A program made the translations under genes and the position numbers. Shown here piece by piece: positions 5,210 to 10,041 of a stretch of DNA of 10,041 bases (positions are counted from its first letter, which is position 1; the number at the start of each line of letters is the position of its first letter). Under the pieces are notes generated by a model. That model worked only from the letters and a program-made list of their open reading frames with translations, was not told the DNA's origin and did no database searches. The stretch is taken from assembly GCA_900552955.1 (NCBI GenBank), contig USBO01000059.1, positions 1 to 10,041 of the forward strand. Direction: 5' to 3'. This DNA comes from an uncultured Alistipes sp. GTDB taxonomy: Bacteria > Bacteroidota > Bacteroidia > Bacteroidales > Rikenellaceae.

Positions 5210-5569
5210 ATGGCCGAAGATAACGTAAAAGCCCAGATGCGGAAAGGCATTCTCGAATACTGCATCCTCGCGATTCTCTCGCGCGGCGACTCCTACGCCC
5301 CGAAGATCATCGCCCAACTGAAGGCCGCCGAGATGATCGTGGTGGAGGGGACGCTCTATCCCATCCTGACCCGTCAGAAGAACGGCGGACTGCTCACCTA
5401 CCGTTGGGAGGAATCGCCGCAGGGCCCTCCCCGCAAATACTACGCGCTCACCGAGAAAGGCCGCGAAGCACTCCGCGCGCTCGATCAGGCATGGACCGAG
5501 ATGGTGCAGCAGATCGACCTGATCCGTCACGGCAGTCCCTCGTCCGCAGCCCCCGCCGGCGGTGAGTGA
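5210..5569 (+). CDS. PadR-family transcriptional regulator
   Basis: A 119-residue winged-helix repressor. The PadR domain fills residues 8-90: MRKGILEYCILAILSRGDSYAPKII at the first helices, the recognition part VVEGTLYPILTRQKNGGLL (44-62), and the wing YRWEESPQGPPRKYYALTEKGRE (64-86). A short helix and a disordered Ala/Pro tail follow; this is the short PadR type. PadR proteins usually repress their own operon and release DNA on sensing a small molecule or stress. The palindrome at 4594-4614 over the operon promoter is a natural target. PadR next to PspC is a recurring pairing in Bacteroidota, from memory. No effector can be predicted. Confidence 0.93.
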   Translation: MAEDNVKAQMRKGILEYCILAILSRGDSYAPKIIAQLKAAEMIVVEGTLYPILTRQKNGGLLTYRWEESPQGPPRKYYALTEKGREALRALDQAWTEMVQQIDLIRHGSPSSAAPAGGE

Positions 5570-5619
5570 CACCGCCCCCGCAACATGATCCGAAACCAAA
5601 AATCAATGAGAACACACCC

Positions 5620-6408
5620 ATGAAACGTATTCTACTGCTCACAACGCTCCTTGCGCTGCTCGGTACGGGGTCGTCCGACGCCGCACCGTTCCGCACGATC
5701 AAGGGTTCGGGCGTCCTGCGCACCGAAACCCGCGACGCGAAACCTTACACGGCGGTGAAAGTCGCACGCGGCATCGCAGCGACGCTCACCGCCGCTCCCG
5801 CAGGCAAGCTCGTCGTCGAAGCCGACGAGCGGATCATCGACTTCGTGCAGACGACCGTCGACGACGACGGCACACTCCGGCTGACCATCGACGACGATGT
5901 GCGCAGCATCAGCAACTGCACCGTGCGCATCAGCGTCCCGACCCCCGAAGAGCTGCGGAGCCTGAAGGCTTCGAGCGGCGCCGCGGTCACCTGCCAGCGC
6001 GTCGTGAAAGCGCCGGCGCTCGATGTCAGGGCCAGCAGCGGCGCCGGCATCGAGATCGCCTTCGAAGGCGAAGGCTGCGCGCTGGCAGCCTCGAGCGGCG
6101 CCGGAATCAAAGCCAACCTCTCGGTCGACCGCTGCACCGTCAAAGCGGCGAGCGGCGCCGAAGTGAGTGCCAAAGGCCGGGCGACGGAGTGCCGGATCGG
6201 CGTCTCGTCGGGCGCCTCCTGCAACGCCCGCAATCTGCTGACGGTGCGCACCGAGGCACACGCTTCGTCGGGCGCTTCGATCCGCATCACCTGCTCCGGG
6301 ACGCTCGACGCCGGCGCCTCGTCGGGCGGCAGCGTCTCCTACTGGGGCGACTGCCGGCTCGTCAACCACAAAAAGAGTCTCACGGGTTCGGTCACCCACA
6401 AACGCTGA
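5620..6408 (+). CDS. Secreted head-GIN domain protein (DUF2807)
   Basis: A 262-residue exported protein of the putative autotransporter-adhesin head GIN family. Residues 1-21 (MKRILLLTTLLALLGTGSSDA) are a signal peptide without a lipobox. The domain begins about YTAVKVARGIAATL (43-56), and from residue 116 on shows seven turns of the motif A/V-S-S-G-A/G. These start near 118, 139, 158, 177, 196, 216 and 234, spaced 18-21 residues, as in a right-handed parallel beta-helix. The ATG at 5620 is preferred to a GTG at 5566 overlapping the padR stop, because only the former begins with the signal peptide. It probably acts in the periplasm or on the outer surface; its ligand is unknown. It follows padR by 50 bases and precedes the long pspC gene by 3. 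Confidence 0.9.
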   Translation: MKRILLLTTLLALLGTGSSDAAPFRTIKGSGVLRTETRDAKPYTAVKVARGIAATLTAAPAGKLVVEADERIIDFVQTTVDDDGTLRLTIDDDVRSISNCTVRISVPTPEELRSLKASSGAAVTCQRVVKAPALDVRASSGAGIEIAFEGEGCALAASSGAGIKANLSVDRCTVKAASGAEVSAKGRATECRIGVSSGASCNARNLLTVRTEAHASSGASIRITCSGTLDAGASSGGSVSYWGDCRLVNHKKSLTGSVTHKR

Positions 6409-6411
6409 CAC

Positions 6412-7626
6412 ATGAAAGAGGTTAAGAAATGCAGTATCTCGGGCATCGCCTTCACGCTCGACGCCGATGCCTACACCCTGCTGAGCGACTATCTCGACAG
6501 TCTCAAGGCAACCTACGCAGCAACGACCGACGGCGAGGAGATCGTCGCCGACATCGAAGCGCGCATCGCCGAACTGATCCTCACGCAGCAGGAGAGCTCC
6601 CGCGTGGTCGAAGCCCCGCTGCTGCAACGCATCATCGCACAGATGGGGACAGCCGAGACCATCCGTTCGGAGAGCGACGCCGAGAGCGGCCCGAAACAGC
6701 CCCGCATCCCGCGCCGCCTCTACCGCGACACCGAAAACGCCCGTCTGGGCGGCGTCTGCGCCGGTCTGGGCCGCTACTTCGACACCGACGCCACGTGGGT
6801 GCGGCTTACGCTCTTCGCGCCGCTGCTGCTGGTGATCCTGGTCGCGGTGTTGCCCTTCGGCAACGCCCTCTCGGGATTCTTCGCCAACCTGTTCGGCGTC
6901 TTCGCGCTGGGCTACTTCGTCATGTGGTTCGCCGTGCCGGCCGCCCGCACGGCCCGTCAGCGGCTCGAAATGGAGGGCGAACCGATCACCGTGCGGTCGA
7001 TCCGCGAGAGGACCGCCGCAGGCGGCGAAGCCAACGGCGAGGTGAAATCCCTCGTCGCACGCGTGATCTACGCCTTCGGGCAGCTGACGCTCGTGGTCAT
7101 CAAGATCCTCACCGGCTTCATCATCTTCGGACTGACACTCGCCGCCTGCGCGCTGCTGCTGATTCTCCTCGCGTTCCTCTTCGGCGACGCGACCAGCCAC
7201 GGAGTCGTGGACATCGCCGCATGGAGCAACACGAGCCGCACACTGGTGATCGCAGCCCTGCTGACGATGCTCATTCCGCTGCTGCTGCTCATCTACGTCC
7301 TCTTCTGCCTGATCGCTTCGCGCAAACCCAGCGGACGAGCCGCACTTGTCGTTTTCCTGTTCTGGATCGCCACACTCGTCTCCACCGGCTGGCTGGCCTT
7401 GGAGGAGTTCGGCAGCTGGAACCGCGACGGCTTGCACGGACTCTTCGCAGAGCCCCGCTCCGAAGTCCGCGACGAACTGCGCGATTGGGTCGCCTCCGAC
7501 ACGGTGGCCGTCATCGCCACCGAACCCGCGCAACCGACCCCGCCCGCCGACCCCGCGGAGCGCTCCGACGACCGCCCGACGCCTTCGGCCGTCGACACTG
7601 ATTTCGACGACGCGAGCTACGAATGA
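6412..7626 (+). CDS. Long PspC-domain multi-pass membrane protein
   Basis: A 404-residue paralogue of the first gene in the operon. Residues 1-85 repeat the same N-terminal domain (AFTLDADAYTLLSDYLDSL, ADIEARIAEL, IIAQMGTAE). The PspC core follows (RRLYRDTENARLGGVCAGLGRYFDTDATWVR, 101-131) with hydrophobic helices near 131-150 and 156-176. A C-terminal extension adds further strongly hydrophobic segments near 223-257, 277-302 and 310-330, plus an acidic, proline-rich tail (370-404) predicted to be disordered. It starts 3 bases after the DUF2807 stop, so translation may be coupled. The two PspC proteins may form a shared membrane complex acting with the secreted protein, but this is inference. 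A strong terminator follows. Confidence 0.9.
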   Translation: MKEVKKCSISGIAFTLDADAYTLLSDYLDSLKATYAATTDGEEIVADIEARIAELILTQQESSRVVEAPLLQRIIAQMGTAETIRSESDAESGPKQPRIPRRLYRDTENARLGGVCAGLGRYFDTDATWVRLTLFAPLLLVILVAVLPFGNALSGFFANLFGVFALGYFVMWFAVPAARTARQRLEMEGEPITVRSIRERTAAGGEANGEVKSLVARVIYAFGQLTLVVIKILTGFIIFGLTLAACALLLILLAFLFGDATSHGVVDIAAWSNTSRTLVIAALLTMLIPLLLLIYVLFCLIASRKPSGRAALVVFLFWIATLVSTGWLALEEFGSWNRDGLHGLFAEPRSEVRDELRDWVASDTVAVIATEPAQPTPPADPAERSDDRPTPSAVDTDFDDASYE

Positions 7627-7653
7627 CGACGGCCGGAACGGCCCTCGCCGGCC

Positions 7654-7687
7654 AAACGGGAAGCCCTCCGGCGCGGCTTCCCGTTTT
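7654..7687 (+). terminator. Terminator of the pspC operon
   Basis: A perfect 12-bp stem, AAACGGGAAGCC (7654-7665) with GGCTTCCCGTTT (7675-7686), has a 9-base loop and ends in TTTT. With one bulged T it extends outward through GCC/GGC. A smaller hairpin, GGCCGG (7631-7636) with CCGGCC (7648-7653), precedes it. It lies 27 bases after the long pspC stop. Confidence 0.85.
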
Positions 7688-7734
7688 GGCATAAAAAAAG
7701 CAGGGAAAAGAGCGATATTCATAAATTATTTTAC

Positions 7735-7742
7735 TAATTTTG
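7735..7742 (+). promoter_or_regulatory. -7 element of the pfkA promoter
   Basis: TAATTTTG matches TAnnTTTG exactly and lies 26 bases before the pfkA ATG, in an AT-rich stretch after the terminator. No TTTG or TTG is found at the expected 19-21-base distance upstream, so only the -7 part is called. Confidence 0.65.
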
Positions 7743-7768
7743 TCCCGAAGCGATAACACACCCTTCCT

Positions 7769-8749
7769 ATGGCAGCCATCAAATGCATCGGTATCCTGAC
7801 CTCGGGCGGCGACGCCCCGGGCATGAACGCCGCCATCCGCGCCGTCACCCGCACGGCCATCTTCAACGGATTCACGGTCAAAGGAATTCTGCGCGGCTAC
7901 CGCGGTCTGGTGACCAACGAGATCGTCGATTTCCACTCTTCGTCGGTGAGCAACATCATCCAGCTGGGCGGCACGATCCTCAAGACGGCCCGCAGCGAGG
8001 AATTCCGCTCGGCCGAGGGCCGTCAGCTGGCCTACGACAACCTGAAGGCCGCGGGCATCGACGCCCTGGTGGTCATCGGCGGCGACGGCTCGCTGTCGGG
8101 GGCCAATATCTTCGCCCAGGAGCACGACGTGCCCATCGTGGGGCTGCCCGGCACCATCGACAACGATCTGGGCGGCACGGACGCCACCATCGGCTACGAC
8201 ACAGCGCTCAACACCATCATGGATGCCGTCGACAAACTGCGCGACACGGCCTCGAGCCACGAGCGGCTCTTTTTCGTCGAAGTGATGGGCCACACGGCGG
8301 GCTTTCTGGCGCTCAACGGCGCCATCGCCACGGGTTCCGAGGCAGCCATCATCCCCGAGATGGAGACCGAGGTCGACCAACTGGCCGAGCTCATCAGCCA
8401 GGGCTTCCGCAAGAGCAAGAACTCGGCGATCGTCATCGTGGCCGAGAATCCCCGCACGGGCGGCGCAATGGGGCTGGCCGAACGCGTGAAGAAGGAGTTC
8501 CCGCAATACGACGCACGCGTCACGATTCTGGGACACATCCAGCGCGGCGGCTCGCCCACGGCGCAGGACCGCATCCTGGCCTCGCGCATGGGCGCGGCGG
8601 CCATCGAGGCGATCATGGAGGGGCAGCGCAACGTGATGATCGGCATCCAGAACAACGAACTGGTCTACGTCCCCTTCTCGCGGGCGATCCGTCACAACAA
8701 AGCGATCAACCGCGATTATGTCAATCTCGTGAAAATCCTCTCCATGTAA
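7769..8749 (+). CDS. pfkA: 6-phosphofructokinase, ATP-type
   Basis: Phosphorylates fructose 6-phosphate to fructose 1,6-bisphosphate in glycolysis. The 326-residue length equals the bacterial ATP-dependent enzyme. Visible motifs: GILTSGGDAPGMNAAIR (8-24), GGDGS (104-108; Gly after Asp is the ATP rather than pyrophosphate signature), PGTIDND (127-133) with catalytic Asp131, SSHERLFFVEVMG (162-174) and GHIQRGGSPTAQDRILASR (255-273). Compared with the E. coli enzyme from memory, the Arg in the MGR motif (Arg171) is His175 here, and effector-site Arg54 aligns with Ser57, so allosteric behaviour may differ. It leads an apparent two-gene unit with the PfkB-family kinase 49 bases downstream. The ATG at 7769 gives the standard N-terminus. 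Confidence 0.95.
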   Translation: MAAIKCIGILTSGGDAPGMNAAIRAVTRTAIFNGFTVKGILRGYRGLVTNEIVDFHSSSVSNIIQLGGTILKTARSEEFRSAEGRQLAYDNLKAAGIDALVVIGGDGSLSGANIFAQEHDVPIVGLPGTIDNDLGGTDATIGYDTALNTIMDAVDKLRDTASSHERLFFVEVMGHTAGFLALNGAIATGSEAAIIPEMETEVDQLAELISQGFRKSKNSAIVIVAENPRTGGAMGLAERVKKEFPQYDARVTILGHIQRGGSPTAQDRILASRMGAAAIEAIMEGQRNVMIGIQNNELVYVPFSRAIRHNKAINRDYVNLVKILSM

Positions 8750-8798
8750 CCCCGCCCCGACGAACCCAAACCCCTGCACATAAAGACACCTCCATCGG

Positions 8799-9800
8799 AT
8801 GAAACGCGTAATCGGTATCGGCAATGCCCTGACGGACATGCTGGTCAATCTGGAGTCGGACTCCGTACTGAAGAGATATTCGCTCGACAAAGGTTCCATG
8901 AACCTGGTCGACAACAAACTGCAAACGGAAATATCGAAATCCGTCGCAGGACTCCCCTACTCGCTCTCGCTGGGCGGGTCGGCGGGCAATACGATCCGCG
9001 CCATGGCGCGGCTGGGCTGCCAGACGGGCTTCATCGGCAAGGTCGGCCCCGACACGACGGGCGACTTCTTCGAACAGGCGCTCGAGAATCTCGGCGTCAC
9101 GCCCTACGTCTTCCGCGGGCAGGAACGCTCGGGCAAATGCGTGTCGCTGATCTCGCCCGACGGCGAGCGGACGATGATCACGCATCTGGGCGCCGCGCTC
9201 GAACTGACGGCCGACGACATCCGCCCCGACATCTTCGACGGCTTCGACGGCGTCTACATCGAAGGCTACCTGGTGCAGAACCATGCGCTGATCGAACACA
9301 CGGCGCGGCTGGCCAGGGAACGCGGCTTGCAGGTGGCCATCGACCTGGCGAGCTTCAACATCGTCGGGGAGAACCTCGGTTTCCTGCGCGGGCTGATCGA
9401 GAGATACGTGGACATCGTCTTCGCCAACGAGGACGAGGCGATCGCCTTCACGGGCGAAGACGAACCGGTCAACGCGCTGCAAGCCATTTCGCAGCTCTGC
9501 GAACTGGCCGTGGTCAAGATCGGCATCCGCGGCGCTCTGATCAAGCACGGCAGCGAGGTGGTGCACGTGGGCATCATGGCCGCCGCCAAACGGGTCGACA
9601 CCACGGGCGCCGGCGACTTCTACGCAGCGGGATTCCTCTACGGCCTCTGCAACGGTCTCTCGCTCCGCCAGTGCGGCACCATCGGCGCCGTCACGGCGGG
9701 CAAGGTGATCGAGGTCGTGGGCACAACCTTCGGCGAGGAGGCGTGGGAAGACATCTTCCGGCTCGTCAGGAAAGTGCGCAACGAACGTTATCTCTTTTAG
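8799..9800 (+). CDS. PfkB-family carbohydrate/nucleoside kinase
   Basis: A 333-residue kinase of the ribokinase/PfkB superfamily, unrelated in fold to the preceding PFK. The N-terminal family signature GGSAGNTIRAMARLG lies at 59-73. The Mg/phosphate motif NxxE is NEDE at 210-213. The C-terminal signature DTTGAGDFYAAGF at 267-279 carries the anion hole and catalytic base Asp273. The overall layout (N-terminal MKRVIGIGNALTDMLV, the SLGGSAGNT strand, VDTTGAGD) most resembles adenosine-kinase-like members common in Bacteroidota, but sugar substrates cannot be excluded. The 49-base gap after pfkA holds no recognisable promoter or terminator, so co-transcription is likely. A strong terminator follows 8 bases downstream. 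Confidence 0.88.
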   Translation: MKRVIGIGNALTDMLVNLESDSVLKRYSLDKGSMNLVDNKLQTEISKSVAGLPYSLSLGGSAGNTIRAMARLGCQTGFIGKVGPDTTGDFFEQALENLGVTPYVFRGQERSGKCVSLISPDGERTMITHLGAALELTADDIRPDIFDGFDGVYIEGYLVQNHALIEHTARLARERGLQVAIDLASFNIVGENLGFLRGLIERYVDIVFANEDEAIAFTGEDEPVNALQAISQLCELAVVKIGIRGALIKHGSEVVHVGIMAAAKRVDTTGAGDFYAAGFLYGLCNGLSLRQCGTIGAVTAGKVIEVVGTTFGEEAWEDIFRLVRKVRNERYLF

Positions 9801-9807
9801 CAAATCC

Positions 9808-9833
9808 GGCAGCGCACGCGCGCTGCCTTTTTT
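9808..9833 (+). terminator. Terminator of the pfkA/PfkB-kinase unit
   Basis: GGCAGCGC (9808-9815), a 4-base loop and GCGCTGCC (9820-9827) form a perfect 8-bp GC-rich stem followed by six T. This is the textbook intrinsic terminator of the window. Confidence 0.92.
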
Positions 9834-9885
9834 ATACGGTTACAGGTTCAGGTTAGGAGGTTACCCCCCCCCCGAGCGCCCGAGG

Positions 9886-9967
9886 CGAGATGCGGTGGAT
9901 CCGGCATCGGATCTCGTCACATTTAGGACAAACATTCAGTCGCTCCGATGCCGGATTCATCGGATCC
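9886..9967 (+). repeat. Overlapping inverted repeats in leader of next gene
   Basis: A perfect 13-base inverted repeat, ATCCGGCATCGGA (9899-9911) with TCCGATGCCGGAT (9944-9956), encloses 32 bases. Its left arm is also used by two other pairings: CGAGAT (9886-9891) with ATCTCG (9911-9916), and GATCCG (9898-9903) with CGGATC (9908-9913). A further CGGATCC lies at 9961-9967. The pairings exclude each other, as in RNA switches, but could equally be DNA-binding sites. It ends 24 bases before the ATG at 9991. A C10 run at 9864-9873 precedes it. Confidence 0.5.
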
Positions 9968-9990
9968 AAACCCAAAAACACCTCTGATTT

Positions 9991-10041
9991 ATGGAGAAAG
10001 AAGCACAAAAATTCATCGACGAGTTCATGGCCGGAATCATC
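9991..10041 (+). CDS. Start of an unidentified gene, cut by window end
   Basis: An ATG at 9991 opens a frame that stays open to the last base, 17 codons, reading MEKEAQKFIDEFMAGII. The charged, helical start fits a soluble cytoplasmic protein with no signal peptide. It is far too short to assign a family. It follows the inverted-repeat leader and has no Shine-Dalgarno sequence and no clear TAnnTTTG box upstream. Confidence 0.55.
   Translation, partial: MEKEAQKFIDEFMAGII

Noticed and set aside
5566..5619. GTG start of the DUF2807 gene overlapping the padR stop.
   Set aside because: It adds 18 polar residues ahead of a clear signal peptide that begins at ATG 5620.
5632..7722. A 696-codon minus-strand frame across the DUF2807 and long pspC genes, and similar long minus frames over pfkA, the PfkB-family kinase and thiL.
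   Set aside because: These are antisense shadows typical of high-GC codon use; their translations are low-complexity Arg/Asp/Gly-rich and match no family.
1..10041. CRISPR array, insertion sequence, integrase, toxin-antitoxin or other mobile system.
   Set aside because: No direct-repeat array, transposase, integrase or recombinase signature is visible in any frame.

Overview
The window looks like the chromosome of a high-GC Bacteroidales, most likely an Alistipes-like Rikenellaceae. This is an inference, not a database result. Promoters repeatedly show the Bacteroidota -7 box TAnnTTTG, often about 20 bases after a TTTG or TTG. Nearly every start codon lacks a Shine-Dalgarno sequence. The gene families (NVEALA peptide, 6-bladed beta-propeller lipoprotein, PspC with the Bacteroidota-type N-terminal domain, head-GIN DUF2807) are typical of the phylum.

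Layout. Positions 1-502 (minus): the 5' part of rpsR and complete rpsF, with a promoter near 542-549. Positions 740-2155 (plus): a promoter, a small NVEALA-type secreted peptide gene that looks frameshifted, and a 6-bladed beta-propeller lipoprotein gene cut by an in-frame TGA and followed by its own in-frame C-terminal remnant. Base composition changes sharply at about 1980. Positions 2197-2229: a 14-bp hairpin between convergent genes. Positions 2247-2822 (minus): adenylate kinase, divergent from thiL (3013-4050, plus), each with a clear promoter. Positions 4103-4366 (minus): a small cysteine-rich protein of unknown function. Positions 4594-7626 (plus): an envelope-type operon of short PspC protein, PadR repressor, secreted DUF2807 protein and long PspC membrane protein, with a palindrome over the -33 element. 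Positions 7735-9833 (plus): pfkA and a PfkB-family sugar/nucleoside kinase, closed by a strong terminator. Positions 9834-9990: a leader-like stretch with competing inverted repeats and a C10 tract, followed by the first 17 codons of another gene.

How the genes relate. Most of the window is housekeeping: translation, nucleotide balance, thiamine diphosphate synthesis and glycolysis. The two accessory parts are the decaying NVEALA/propeller locus and the PspC-PadR-DUF2807-PspC module. The latter reads as a self-contained, probably autoregulated envelope-response operon. The most mechanistic signal in the translation region is a canonical AGGAGG placed 7 bases before rpsR, while the other starts in the window have none. 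bS18 is one of the proteins that hide the anti-Shine-Dalgarno sequence in Bacteroidota ribosomes.
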